A stretch of 64,000 bases of DNA from Listeria monocytogenes (GTDB taxonomy: Bacteria; Bacillota; Bacilli; Lactobacillales; Listeriaceae), in assembly GCF_900187225.1 (NCBI RefSeq), contig NZ_LT906436.1, forward strand, positions 2,667,501-2,731,500. Direction: 5' to 3'. This document shows positions 50,902 through 59,145 of the stretch, piece after piece. A program made the translations under genes and the position numbers. The number at the start of each line of letters is the position of its first letter. Position 1 is the stretch's first letter. Under the pieces are notes generated by a model, which did not search any database, was not told the origin of the DNA, and saw only the letters and a program-made list of their open reading frames with translations.

Positions 50902-51372
50902 TTAAGACCTATTAAATCTATTCCGTTTTCGTAGTTCTTGAAAAAAACTTTTTAACATTTCACTGCTTTCGGATTCCATTAATCCTGCTTCCACTTCACA
51001 CGTATGATTAAATCGATCATCTTGCAGCAAATTCATTAACGATCCCGCTGTTCCGGCTTTTGGATCCTTAGCTCCATAATAAACCTTTTCAATCCGCGAA
51101 AGTAAAATGGCGCCGCTACACATCGGACATGGTTCTAGCGTAACGTATAGTTCTGCACCGCTAAGTCGCCATGAATTCTGATGTTTACATGCATCTTGAA
51201 TCGCAAGCAACTCCGCATGGGTCACTGCATTTTGGCTCGTTTCACGCAAATTATGTGCCCGACCAATGATTTCTCCATCTAAAACAACGACTGCACCAAT
51301 TGGAACTTCTCCAATATCTCGTGCTTTCTCGGCTTCTTCAAGCGCTTGTTGCATAAAGAAAGCTCGTTCCAT
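50902..51372 (-). CDS. tadA: tRNA-specific adenosine deaminase TadA
   Basis: The 156-aa cytidine-deaminase-fold enzyme has zinc ligands and catalytic Glu in THAELLAIQDA and PCPMCSGAILLSRIEKVYYG. It converts adenosine-34 to inosine in tRNA-Arg(ACG) and is normally essential. GAGGTGC lies 6 nt upstream of the ATG. In Bacillus tadA sits beside scRNA and dnaX; here it is about 10 kb from them. Confidence 0.95.
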   Translation of the reverse strand: MERAFFMQQALEEAEKARDIGEVPIGAVVVLDGEIIGRAHNLRETSQNAVTHAELLAIQDACKHQNSWRLSGAELYVTLEPCPMCSGAILLSRIEKVYYGAKDPKAGTAGSLMNLLQDDRFNHTCEVEAGLMESESSEMLKSFFQELRKRNRFNRS

Positions 51373-51566
51373 CTATGCACCTCATTTCTAAAAAGTCACT
51401 CATTGTTATTTTAGCATAGCTTGGATTGGATGTAGGAATAATCTGCTCAAACTTTCACAGGAACACTTTAGTTGCTTTCACGAAGCATTTATATTACCAT
51501 ATATTAATACTAGGTACTAAAACAAAATTATCAAAATATACAATCTACTTATAAAGGAGAGTCATT

Positions 51567-53144
51567 ATGAATTCAGAAAATTTAATCGCTCCAGAACTTT
51601 ATAATATTACTGACGAGATTGCTAAATTTAGTTCTGAAAAAACAGCTTTAATTTGGAAAAATGAGCACGGGGAAACAAAAACTTGGAGTTACCACCATTT
51701 GCTTGAACAAGCGAATAAATTTGCCAATGTTGCAAAAGATGCCGGCATTAAAAAAGGCGACCACGTTATCGTCATGACACCTAGATTACTCGAAACGTAC
51801 GCAATTTATATGGGCTTATGGAAAGCTGGTGCCATTATTATCCCGGCATCCGAACTCCTTAAAGCACACGATTTAGAATATCGTATCCACCACGCAAACG
51901 TAAAAGCAATCGTTTCTTACAATGGAATGACTGCTGAATTTGATAAAATTGAAAGCATCCCTTCTGTTTCGAAAAAAATTATTGTTGGAGATAAATTATC
52001 TGGATGGGAACAATATGAAACATTAATGGAAGCTGCTCCAACTGAGTTTGAACGTGTAGAAACCTCTCGCGATGACGCTTGTCTACTTGCTTTCACAAGT
52101 GGAACAACGGGTAACCCTAAAGGTGTTGTACATATTCACGGTTGGGGTTACGCGCATATCCGTATCGCCGCTGATCATTGGCTCGATATTCACGAAGACG
52201 ATATCGTTTGGGCCACAGCTGGTCCGGGTTGGCAAAAATGGGTTTGGTCTCCATTCCTTTCTGTACTTGGAAAAGGCGCGACTGGCTTCATTTACAACGG
52301 TCGCTTTATTCCTGAAAAACAACTTCGTTTACTGGAAGAAGAAAAAATCAACGTGCTATGCTGTACGCCAACAGAATATCGCTTAATGGCTAAAGTAAAT
52401 AATTTGCGCGAACATGATTTAAGTTCCCTTCGTAGCGCCGTATCAGCAGGAGAACCTTTAAACCGCGAAGTTATTCAAGTTTTCCAAGACAATTTTGATA
52501 TTAAAGTTCGCGACGGCTACGGCCAAACGGAAAGTACGCTTTTGATTGGGACACTTGTTGATACGCCGATTCGTCCTGGTTCGATGGGTAAACCGATTAT
52601 GCCAGAATATATGGCTATTATTGATGCGGACGGAAATCCCGTTGGTGTCGGTGAAATTGGTGACATCGCAATGCGTAGAGACTTCCCAGCACTTTTCAAA
52701 GAGTACTATAAAGAACCAGAACGTTTGCAAAAAGCGATTCGCGGTGATTATTTTGTTTCTGGTGACCGAGCTATCCGCGATGAAGACAATTACTACTGGT
52801 TCCAAGGGCGGAATGACGATATTATTATTAGTTCGGGTTACACGATTGGACCGTTCGAAGTAGAGGACGCACTCACACATCACCCAGCCGTAAAAGAAGT
52901 CGCTGTTGTCGCAAGCCCCGACGAAATCCGCGGAACGGTCGTAAAAGCGTTTATCGTCTTAAAGGATGGTTACGAGGGCACCGAGGATCTTGTGCATGAA
53001 TTACAAACATTTACGAAAGAACAAACTGCTCCGTATAAATATCCACGCCGGATTGAGTTTGTTGAAGCGTTACCGAAAACTGATTCTGGTAAAATTCGCC
53101 GCGTTGAGTTGCGTGATGCGGAGTTTGCTAGTGTACACGGATAA
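51567..53144 (+). CDS. Acyl-CoA synthetase (AMP-forming), medium- or branched-chain type
   Basis: The 525-aa ANL-superfamily enzyme has the P-loop LAFTSGTTGNPKGVVH, GYGQTESTLLIG, the hinge GRNDDIIISSGYTIGPFEVE and the C-terminal catalytic Lys in PKTDSGKIRRVELR. It adenylates a carboxylic acid and forms the CoA thioester. Similar Firmicute enzymes (MbcS-like) activate branched-chain acids such as 2-methylbutyrate for fatty-acid priming, which would suit Listeria, but acetate or other acids are possible. AAAGGAG precedes the start, and the gene is monocistronic. Confidence 0.9.
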   Translation: MNSENLIAPELYNITDEIAKFSSEKTALIWKNEHGETKTWSYHHLLEQANKFANVAKDAGIKKGDHVIVMTPRLLETYAIYMGLWKAGAIIIPASELLKAHDLEYRIHHANVKAIVSYNGMTAEFDKIESIPSVSKKIIVGDKLSGWEQYETLMEAAPTEFERVETSRDDACLLAFTSGTTGNPKGVVHIHGWGYAHIRIAADHWLDIHEDDIVWATAGPGWQKWVWSPFLSVLGKGATGFIYNGRFIPEKQLRLLEEEKINVLCCTPTEYRLMAKVNNLREHDLSSLRSAVSAGEPLNREVIQVFQDNFDIKVRDGYGQTESTLLIGTLVDTPIRPGSMGKPIMPEYMAIIDADGNPVGVGEIGDIAMRRDFPALFKEYYKEPERLQKAIRGDYFVSGDRAIRDEDNYYWFQGRNDDIIISSGYTIGPFEVEDALTHHPAVKEVAVVASPDEIRGTVVKAFIVLKDGYEGTEDLVHELQTFTKEQTAPYKYPRRIEFVEALPKTDSGKIRRVELRDAEFASVHG

Positions 53145-53146
53145 TC

Positions 53147-53184
53147 AAAAACCCAGCCTTCCTAAATAGAAGGTTGGGTTTTCT
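53147..53184 (+). terminator. Terminator after the acyl-CoA synthetase gene
   Basis: AAAACCCAGCCTTC and GAAGGTTGGGTTTT pair with one G-U around a 7-nt loop, with T-rich sequence following. It may also serve the converging isomerase gene. Confidence 0.92.
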
Positions 53185-53185
53185 T

Positions 53186-53905
53186 TTACATATTTAATTC
53201 ACTCGCCGCTTCCTCATCCAGCACCACTGTAAAATTAGGGTGTAACTGGAAAATCGAGCTTGGAATGTCTTCTGTTACTGGGCCTTGTAGGGCTTTTTTG
53301 ATAATCGCTGCTTTTTTCTTGCCGTTTGCGAATAGGATGACTTCTTTTGCGTGCATAACGCTTTTTGGTCCCATTGTTACATAGTATTCGGGGACTTTTT
53401 CTGCATCGCCGCCAACTTCTCCGAGCAAAATATCAAACATATCTGGGCGTGATTGAACGGAAACAAGTCGGGTTTCATCGCCGAATTTGGTTACGCCAGG
53501 TAAGTTCCCGCAGAAGTGACCATCTTCACCAATCCCGATTAAAATCGCGTCCAAACCGCCAACTGCTTTCAAATGCGCTTCATGGTCTGTATAGTTTTTC
53601 GTATCTAGCATGTGAATTTGTTCTTCTGGAATTCCCGCTGGATCAAAGTACATTGCTTTTAAATTAGCGATAGTTACGCCGTATTTTTCGTCTCCAATTG
53701 GAATTTCGTCAAAATTATAATAACTGACATTCTTCAGTGGCGCTTTCTCCTTCATTTCTTCTACCATCAGTTCGTACATTCGCTTCGGTGTTGAGCCTGC
53801 TGTGATTGCCAAATGAACCTTTTTGTCTTGATACATTTTTCCTAAAAGCAGTTGCATCGTTGTTTTACTCATATTTTCGTAATCTTTTTCCACAATAATT
53901 TTCAT
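53186..53905 (-). CDS. NagB-like sugar-phosphate isomerase/lactonase family protein
   Basis: The 239-aa protein of the glucosamine-6-phosphate deaminase/6-phosphogluconolactonase superfamily has LAITAGSTPKRMYELM, YYNFDEIPIG, ILIGIGEDGHFCGNLPG and VILFANGKKKAAII. The exact substrate cannot be assigned: the GIGEDGHFCGN loop differs slightly from the canonical GIGxDGHIAFN of NagB. I start at ATG 53905 with GAGAGGTG upstream; the GTG at 53914 lies inside that site. A MerR-type promoter shared with the divergent regulator drives it. Confidence 0.85.
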   Translation of the reverse strand: MKIIVEKDYENMSKTTMQLLLGKMYQDKKVHLAITAGSTPKRMYELMVEEMKEKAPLKNVSYYNFDEIPIGDEKYGVTIANLKAMYFDPAGIPEEQIHMLDTKNYTDHEAHLKAVGGLDAILIGIGEDGHFCGNLPGVTKFGDETRLVSVQSRPDMFDILLGEVGGDAEKVPEYYVTMGPKSVMHAKEVILFANGKKKAAIIKKALQGPVTEDIPSSIFQLHPNFTVVLDEEAASELNM

Positions 53906-53935
53906 TTTTTTCACCTCTCACTTTGAATTACCTTT

Positions 53936-53966
53936 ATGATAAAGTGTATAGTAACTATAGAGTCAA
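53936..53966 (-). promoter_or_regulatory. MerR-type promoter of the NagB-like gene
   Basis: The minus strand shows TTGACT (53966-53961), a 19-bp spacer and TATCAT (53941-53936). The palindrome TATAGT-T-ACTATA fills the spacer. An overlong 19-bp spacer with a centred dyad is the hallmark of MerR-activated promoters, and a MerR gene starts 19 bp away in the other direction. Confidence 0.82.
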
Positions 53967-53984
53967 GACGAAAGGGTGATAAAT

Positions 53985-54719
53985 GTGGAACCGCTTTTTT
54001 CCATTGGGGAAATGGCAAAGAAAAGCCAACTCTCCATTCAACGATTGCGTTATTATGACAAGATTGGTCTTTTGGTACCTGCTTTTACCGATCCTACTTC
54101 TGGGTATCGCTACTACAAAACGGCTCAAGAAGAACAACTCAACCTCATTCAAGCATTGCAATATATGGGATTTTCCTTACAAGAACTGAAACAATATCTC
54201 GACAAAAACACAATGGAAAGCTTACCCGATTTGCTTATTAAATACCAGCAAAAATTAAAGGATGAAGAAGCTCGCATTGCTCGTAAAAAGTGGCTTATTG
54301 ACCGTTATCAAGGTTTGTTAAAACGGGAAACTGACTCGACAAAACTTCTAACAGCTGCCCGACTTTTGCTTACAGAGCCACTTCTAACACCCGTTCATGT
54401 GGATATTTTAAACGACCCAGATTTCCATCAAGAAGTTCAGAAAACCGTGAGCCACCTTGGTCTTTCGAAAAGCTATCAGCAGTTTCCTGGTTATTGTGTG
54501 TTAGACGGGCAGACTTATCTTTTCATTGAGTTAGATCATTCTATTGGCGCGCCTGGTGAGCGGCGTTTGTTATCAAGCGAGCGGCAAGCTTTTGTCACGC
54601 CGCAAAACTGGGAAACTCCTCTAGAAAATGAAAATTACCTTTTACAAGAAACGGTGGCTTGGATTAATCAAGAGCTGGTTCGTGGTTATTCCTATGAAAC
54701 AAAATTAACTTTTGAATAG
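53985..54719 (+). CDS. MerR-family regulator with effector domain
   Basis: The 244-aa regulator has the MerR winged helix FSIGEMAKKSQLSIQRLRYYDKIGLLVPAFTDPTSGYRYY, a coiled-coil dimerisation helix (about 75-125) and a GyrI-like C-terminal region (about 140-240) that could bind a small molecule. The start is GTG 53985, with AAAGGGTGAT just upstream; the ATG at 53983 is in another frame. It is divergent from the NagB-like gene, whose promoter carries the MerR-type dyad. Confidence 0.87.
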   Translation: MEPLFSIGEMAKKSQLSIQRLRYYDKIGLLVPAFTDPTSGYRYYKTAQEEQLNLIQALQYMGFSLQELKQYLDKNTMESLPDLLIKYQQKLKDEEARIARKKWLIDRYQGLLKRETDSTKLLTAARLLLTEPLLTPVHVDILNDPDFHQEVQKTVSHLGLSKSYQQFPGYCVLDGQTYLFIELDHSIGAPGERRLLSSERQAFVTPQNWETPLENENYLLQETVAWINQELVRGYSYETKLTFE

Positions 54720-54772
54720 ATATTTTAGAAAGATTGGTTATAATAGAAAGAAATAACGTGGAGGTGGGCGCC

Positions 54773-55234
54773 GTGGAAATCAAGCAAATCAAAGCAAAAG
54801 ACACGCAAGATATTAGGCACCGGGTTCTTCGCCCAGAACAACCTGAAGAAAACGCAATTTACCCTAATGATGATATGGAGGGTACTTTTCATTTAGGCGC
54901 TTTTGAAAAGGATGTTTTACTTGGGGTCGCCAGTTTTTATCCAGAAAAATCAACTGTTATTATGAATCCTGCCCAGTACCGAATTCGCGGTGTGGCTACA
55001 GAACGCCGGATGCGTTTGAAAGGCCTCGGCACAGCTTTACTTGCAGAAGGTGAAGCGGAAATATGGACGCGCGGCGCAGATATTATTTGGTGCAATGCGA
55101 GGATTGTCGCTGTTGGTTTTTATGAAAAACACGGCTATCGCAAAGTTGGCAAATCATTTGTCATTCCTGGCATTGGTGAACATTACTTAATGAAAAAAGT
55201 GAATCCAAATAAAAAAGTGGACCAAGATAACTAA
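54773..55234 (+). CDS. GNAT-family N-acetyltransferase
   Basis: This 153-aa protein has the acetyl-CoA-binding motif A in YRIRGVATERRMRLKGLGTALLAEGE and the C-terminal CNARIVAVGFYEKHGYRKVG. The substrate is unknown. I use GTG 54773, preceded by GGAGGTG; the ATG at 54734 would put the ribosome binding site in the coding region. A TATAAT at 54739-54744 may be its own -10. It lies 53 bp after the MerR gene. Confidence 0.87.
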   Translation: MEIKQIKAKDTQDIRHRVLRPEQPEENAIYPNDDMEGTFHLGAFEKDVLLGVASFYPEKSTVIMNPAQYRIRGVATERRMRLKGLGTALLAEGEAEIWTRGADIIWCNARIVAVGFYEKHGYRKVGKSFVIPGIGEHYLMKKVNPNKKVDQDN

Positions 55235-55257
55235 TATCTTGGTCCATTTGTTTTTTA
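55216..55257. terminator. Terminator between the GNAT gene and the converging PhnB-like gene
   Basis: TGGACCAAGATA (55218-55229) and TATCTTGGTCCA (55235-55246) form a perfect 12-bp stem that overlaps the GNAT stop, with a T-rich tract after it. Confidence 0.9.
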
Positions 55258-55698
55258 TAATTTAGAATATGGTTGCGTATGAATCATCCAGGAAATTCCG
55301 TACTCATCGACGAATTGTCCCATTTTCCCGCCCCAAAATTGCTCTTCAAAAGGTAACGTCACTGTCACTCTTCCTGAGCTGCTCACTTTTTCAAAGAAAG
55401 CATCAGCGTCGGCTACTGCCGCTGGGTCTTCACTGTTAGAATCAAGCATAATCGAGATTTGGTTGGATGGTTTTACTTCTTTGCCGAATGAATCTGAACA
55501 AAATAAATTTGCACCAAGCACGGTAAAGCCACCGTGAACAGTTGTGTTCTCTAAGTTTTCTTTTGGTAAGCCAAACATTTCGCTTTGTTCCTCACTTACT
55601 GGAAGCCTTGAAATATTCGTTGCTCCGAACACTTCTTCATAATATCCTAAAGCCTCTTTTGCATTTTCAAAAGCCAAATACGGGTACATTTTTGCCAT
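55255..55698 (-). CDS. PhnB-like VOC-superfamily protein
   Basis: The 147-aa PhnB/3-demethylubiquinone-methyltransferase-like VOC protein begins MYPYLAFENAKEALGYYEEVFGA. The centre carries ILGANLFCSD and ISIMLDSNSEDPAAVADADAFF, and it ends FWGGKMGQFVDEYGISWMIH. Members are common in Gram-positive bacteria with no settled activity. AAAGGAGCG precedes the start. Confidence 0.9.
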   Translation of the reverse strand: MAKMYPYLAFENAKEALGYYEEVFGATNISRLPVSEEQSEMFGLPKENLENTTVHGGFTVLGANLFCSDSFGKEVKPSNQISIMLDSNSEDPAAVADADAFFEKVSSSGRVTVTLPFEEQFWGGKMGQFVDEYGISWMIHTQPYSKL

Positions 55699-55755
55699 AA
55701 AAATCGCTCCTTTGTTTTTGAGACACTAGTTAGAAAATACCCAATTCGTTTTACC

Positions 55756-57108
55756 TTAAACTATCTCGGGATTTTTAAAAATTCGGCGCCATGTTTTGCT
55801 CATAATCACAAGACAGACGGTGAACGCGCCTAAATCTGCTAATGGGAAGGCGTACCAAATACCATCTAAACCGAAGAACTGCGGCAAAATAAGTAAAAGT
55901 GGTACTAAACAGATGATTTGGCGCATTAGGGAGATAATAAATGAAATCCTTGCTCGACCAAGCGCTTGATATAGCCCTCCGCAGACAATTTGGAAACCGA
56001 TTGTTGGAGCAGCTAGAAGCATAAATCTAACAGCGGTTGTTCCTTGTGCAATCAGTTCTGGGTCATTAGAGAAAATCCGTACAAGTAATCCTGGGAAAAT
56101 TTCTACCAAGCCCCAAGCAATTAGCGACATGACAGTTGCAGCTATCATTGATACTTTGACAGCTTTCATTACGCGCTCGAATTGTCTGGAACCGTAGTTG
56201 AAGCCGACGATTGGTTGCATCCCTTGTGTGACACCATTGATTGGCATAATGACGAACGACGCAATCCGGTTCGCAATTCCATATACTGCAATCGCCATCG
56301 TTCCACCATAAATATTAAGCATCCAGTTTACCGCAACTGTCACGATACTACCTGCGGACATCATAATAAATGAAGGGAACCCGATTGCCATAATCCGGCG
56401 AATCAGCGGGAAATCCATTCGGAATGAGAATCCTTTTAAAGATAAAGTACTTTTCCCTGATAAAAAGTAAATCAAGAGCCAAATCGCTCCAACAGCCTGC
56501 GCAATAACGGTTGCAAGTGCAGAACCACGAACACCCATACCGAATCCCATAATGAAAATCGGGTTTAAAATCATATTTAAAATAGCAGAAATAATCATTG
56601 TTAACATCGCTGTTTTCGCATTACCTTCTGAGCGAACGATATTATTCATCGCCATCGCGAAGGTTTGGAACACTGCGCCTAACAAAATAAGCGATAAGAA
56701 ATCACTGGCAATATCATGAATATCTGCCGGCGCTCCAAAAAGCGTAATAAGCGGATCTAAAAAAATAAAAGTTACAATTGCAATAAAAATGCTGGAAATA
56801 AGTACTAACCAAATAACTTGATGGAATACTTTATCCGCATGTTTTTGTTCCCCAGCACCGAGCGAGCGGGAAATAATCGACGCGCCACCAATCCCAAACA
56901 TCGCTGCCATTGCCATTAGTATCATTTGAACTGGGAACGCAATTGAAAGTGCTGCAACCCCTGATGGCCCAACGCCATATGACACGAAAATCGTATCAAC
57001 AATATTATACATCCCCATAACAAACATACCGATAAATGCCGGAATCGACAAACGCGCCATGAGTGATGGAATGCTATCTTCACCTAATCGTTTACTCTGT
57101 TCTTTCAT
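55756..57108 (-). CDS. MATE-family multidrug/sodium antiporter
   Basis: The 450-aa protein has twelve hydrophobic segments and MATE/NorM-like features: PAFIGMFVMGMYNIVDTIFVSYGVGPSGVAALSIAFP, a repeat of this module after residue 235, and GVTQGMQPIVGFNYGSRQFERV. It should extrude cationic compounds using sodium or proton gradients. Its start overlaps the upstream MarR gene by 4 nt with GGAGGAGAGG inside marR, so pump and regulator form an operon. Confidence 0.93.
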   Translation of the reverse strand: MKEQSKRLGEDSIPSLMARLSIPAFIGMFVMGMYNIVDTIFVSYGVGPSGVAALSIAFPVQMILMAMAAMFGIGGASIISRSLGAGEQKHADKVFHQVIWLVLISSIFIAIVTFIFLDPLITLFGAPADIHDIASDFLSLILLGAVFQTFAMAMNNIVRSEGNAKTAMLTMIISAILNMILNPIFIMGFGMGVRGSALATVIAQAVGAIWLLIYFLSGKSTLSLKGFSFRMDFPLIRRIMAIGFPSFIMMSAGSIVTVAVNWMLNIYGGTMAIAVYGIANRIASFVIMPINGVTQGMQPIVGFNYGSRQFERVMKAVKVSMIAATVMSLIAWGLVEIFPGLLVRIFSNDPELIAQGTTAVRFMLLAAPTIGFQIVCGGLYQALGRARISFIISLMRQIICLVPLLLILPQFFGLDGIWYAFPLADLGAFTVCLVIMSKTWRRIFKNPEIV

Positions 57109-57554
57109 TCGACCTCTCCTCCTTCAACTGCCATAATCGCATTGTCAGAAAGTCTTCCTATCAAATGCATTAAGTCATCTTTTTCCTTTTCACTAAAATT
57201 CGCTGTTAAAAGTGCGGACCATTCGGCTGTCACTTCTTCAATTAAATCGCGCATCTGAAAACCAGTTTCCGTCACAAAAATCCGCTGAATACGCCTATCT
57301 TTCGCATCAATTTCGCGGCGAATCATCCCCAGTTCTTCCAAGCGCTTAATGTGCCTTGTCACACTTGCTTTATCAACCATAAACCTTTTCGCCATAGATT
57401 CTTGGGAAATACCATCTTCTTTATAAAGCGTCCATAAATAGCGTAATTGACCTATATTAAGACCAGTTTCTAGTAATTTTTTATTTTTAAAAGTGCTTTC
57501 TGAACGATGAATAATTGCGATGGCTTTCGCTAAACTTTCCTGTCTATCTGCCAT
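57105..57554 (-). CDS. MarR-family transcriptional regulator
   Basis: This 149-aa winged-helix protein has LRYLWTLYKEDGISQESMAKRFMVDKASVTRHIKRLEELGMIRREIDAKDRRIQRIFVTETG, the standard recognition helix and beta wing. It probably represses itself and the coupled MATE pump and releases DNA on binding a pump substrate. GAGGAG precedes the start. Two related palindromes at 57593 and 57630 flank the promoter. Confidence 0.92.
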   Translation of the reverse strand: MADRQESLAKAIAIIHRSESTFKNKKLLETGLNIGQLRYLWTLYKEDGISQESMAKRFMVDKASVTRHIKRLEELGMIRREIDAKDRRIQRIFVTETGFQMRDLIEEVTAEWSALLTANFSEKEKDDLMHLIGRLSDNAIMAVEGGEVE

Positions 57555-57592
57555 TTATCCGACTCCTCATAAAAAAATCCGCCACATAATTA

Positions 57593-57643
57593 GTTGCGGC
57601 GTCAACCATTATAGTATAGCAGGATTTTAGTTGACTGCGCAAC
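57593..57643 (-). promoter_or_regulatory. marR-MATE promoter flanked by two operator-like dyads
   Basis: GTTGCGGCGTCAAC (57593-57606) and GTTGACTGCGCAAC (57630-57643) are imperfect palindromes and also near-perfect inverted copies of each other. Between them lies a minus-strand TATAAT (57613-57608). Two MarR dimers could bind and block transcription. Confidence 0.7.
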
Positions 57644-57666
57644 CTTTTTATTTCCCGGGCAATAAT

Positions 57667-57694
57667 TTGACTTCCTATCTTTCTTTTGTAAAAA
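57667..57694 (+). promoter_or_regulatory. Candidate promoter of the PucR/CdaR-like regulator
   Basis: TTGACT (57667-57672) followed after 16 bp by TAAAAA (57689-57694) is a reasonable vegetative promoter, 30 bp upstream of the chosen GTG start. Confidence 0.45.
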
Positions 57695-57723
57695 TAAAGA
57701 ATAGAGAAGGGGTGCTATCCACT

Positions 57724-58605
57724 GTGCATATTAAAATATTAAAAAATAGATATCCCAATATAGTCGTTTCAAAAAATCCAATAAAATCCAGTTCAGATAC
57801 GATTTCTTTTTTCGAAGAACCGTATTATTTTACTATTCCTAAAAGCAACCTTTCAGAAGAAGAAGCGATGTTATTACATACGCTATTTCCAGAACCATTG
57901 CCAACATTTCCTAAAGAATCCACCCAATTTTGGTTCGATTTATTGTTTGGAAACAAGGAATTGGCGATAACAAATGAGAAAGAAACATATCGCATTACGC
58001 AGTTCCATATTAAGACAACTACAACTAAAAGCATGTTACAAGAGTGGCAAAAGGCTTTGCTGAGTTTTTTCAGTCCAGAAGCTGAGTTAATTATGTTTTC
58101 GACTAACTATGGCGTTATTATTGAAAAATCAACGGGGTCGCTGCTTGGCGAAGAGGAACTAATCGCCGTTGCCGGTACACTTGAAAATGATTTCTATATA
58201 CAATCCACTTTTTTCATGGGTCTTTTCCATCCGTTAAATGATCGGTTGCGTGGTTTATTTGCAGAAGAACGTGCCATTTTCAACCATAATAATCGTGAGG
58301 TAGTTCAGACCGTGGCTTCCGAAAGTTTAAAAGTGATCGCGCTTCGAATGAAAGAAAGTTTAATCACGAATGAACTCAACGACCTTTTCCATCAAGATGA
58401 CACTTGGATTCCGCTGATTCATACGTTATTTAAAAACCAAGGAAACATCAGTCTCACGGCTAAAGAGCTTTTTATGCACCGGAATACCATTCAATATCGT
58501 TTGGACAAATTCTATGAGCAAACAAACTTATCGCTCCGCAAAATGGACGGGTTGCTCTTAGCTTATCTATCTACACTTCAAACAAATAATAGCAATCATG
58601 AATAA
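57724..58605 (+). CDS. PucR/CdaR-type helix-turn-helix regulator
   Basis: In this 293-aa protein only the C-terminus is recognisable: FKNQGNISLTAKELFMHRNTIQYRLDKFYEQTNLSLRKMDGLLLAYL matches the HTH_30 domain of CdaR/PucR regulators of sugar-acid or purine use. The N-terminal 220 residues have no motif I know. I start at GTG 57724, preceded by GAAGGGGTG; the frame open from 57631 would overlap the promoter. It is divergent from marR. Confidence 0.75.
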   Translation: MHIKILKNRYPNIVVSKNPIKSSSDTISFFEEPYYFTIPKSNLSEEEAMLLHTLFPEPLPTFPKESTQFWFDLLFGNKELAITNEKETYRITQFHIKTTTTKSMLQEWQKALLSFFSPEAELIMFSTNYGVIIEKSTGSLLGEEELIAVAGTLENDFYIQSTFFMGLFHPLNDRLRGLFAEERAIFNHNNREVVQTVASESLKVIALRMKESLITNELNDLFHQDDTWIPLIHTLFKNQGNISLTAKELFMHRNTIQYRLDKFYEQTNLSLRKMDGLLLAYLSTLQTNNSNHE

Positions 58606-58624
58606 ATGATCATGGTTGCTTTTT
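58591..58624 (+). terminator. Terminator overlapping the end of the CdaR-like gene
   Basis: AGCAATCATG and CATGGTTGCT pair with one G-U and are followed by TTTTT. Confidence 0.82.
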
Positions 58625-58627
58625 CGC

Positions 58628-58658
58628 TTGACTTAAAGTTCACTTCAAGGAATAGAAT
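58628..58658 (+). promoter_or_regulatory. MerR-type promoter of the merR-cupin operon
   Basis: TTGACT (58628-58633), a 19-bp spacer and TAGAAT (58653-58658) are visible. The dyad CTTGA...TCAAG with inner CTT/AAG arms spans the -35 and spacer, as in AdhR/NmlR-like MerR promoters. It indicates autoactivation. Confidence 0.8.
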
Positions 58659-58689
58659 AGTTATAGAAAATCAGTAAAGGAGAATGGTC

Positions 58690-59145
58690 ATGACCAAAAA
58701 TAATATTAGTTTTTATGTAGTGGATGCTTCTGAAGAATTAACAATGAATATCAAAGAAGCTAGTGAAAAAAGTGGCGTTTCTGCCGATACAATTCGCTAC
58801 TATGAACGAATTGGTTTAATTCCACCCATACACCGTAATGAAAATGGGGTCCGTAAATTTGGTGCAGAAGACTTACGATGGATTTTATTTACTCGCCAAA
58901 TGCGCCGAGCTGGTTTGTCTATTGAAGCCTTAATTGATTACTTGGCACTTTTCAGAGAAGGCGAACACACACTGGAAGCTCGCGCCGAATTGCTGAAAAA
59001 GCAACGTATTGAGCTAAAAAACCGCATTGATGTTATGCAAGAAGCGCTCGATCGACTTGACTTCAAAATAGATAATTACGATACCCACCTCATTCCGGCT
59101 CAAGAAGAACTAAAAGATTTTAATGTCGAAAGGAGTAATTCATAA
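58690..59145 (+). CDS. MerR-family regulator (NmlR/AdhR-like)
   Basis: The 151-aa protein has the MerR winged helix in MNIKEASEKSGVSADTIRYYERIGLIPPIHRNENGVRKFG, followed by a coiled coil (about 90-135). An 18-residue N-terminal extension precedes the usual start. I keep ATG 58690 because AAAGGAG is 8 nt upstream, while the internal ATG lacks a good site. There is no cysteine in the short C-terminal part, so thiol sensing of the AdhR kind is not evident. It overlaps the cupin gene by 1 nt. Confidence 0.87.
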   Translation: MTKNNISFYVVDASEELTMNIKEASEKSGVSADTIRYYERIGLIPPIHRNENGVRKFGAEDLRWILFTRQMRRAGLSIEALIDYLALFREGEHTLEARAELLKKQRIELKNRIDVMQEALDRLDFKIDNYDTHLIPAQEELKDFNVERSNS

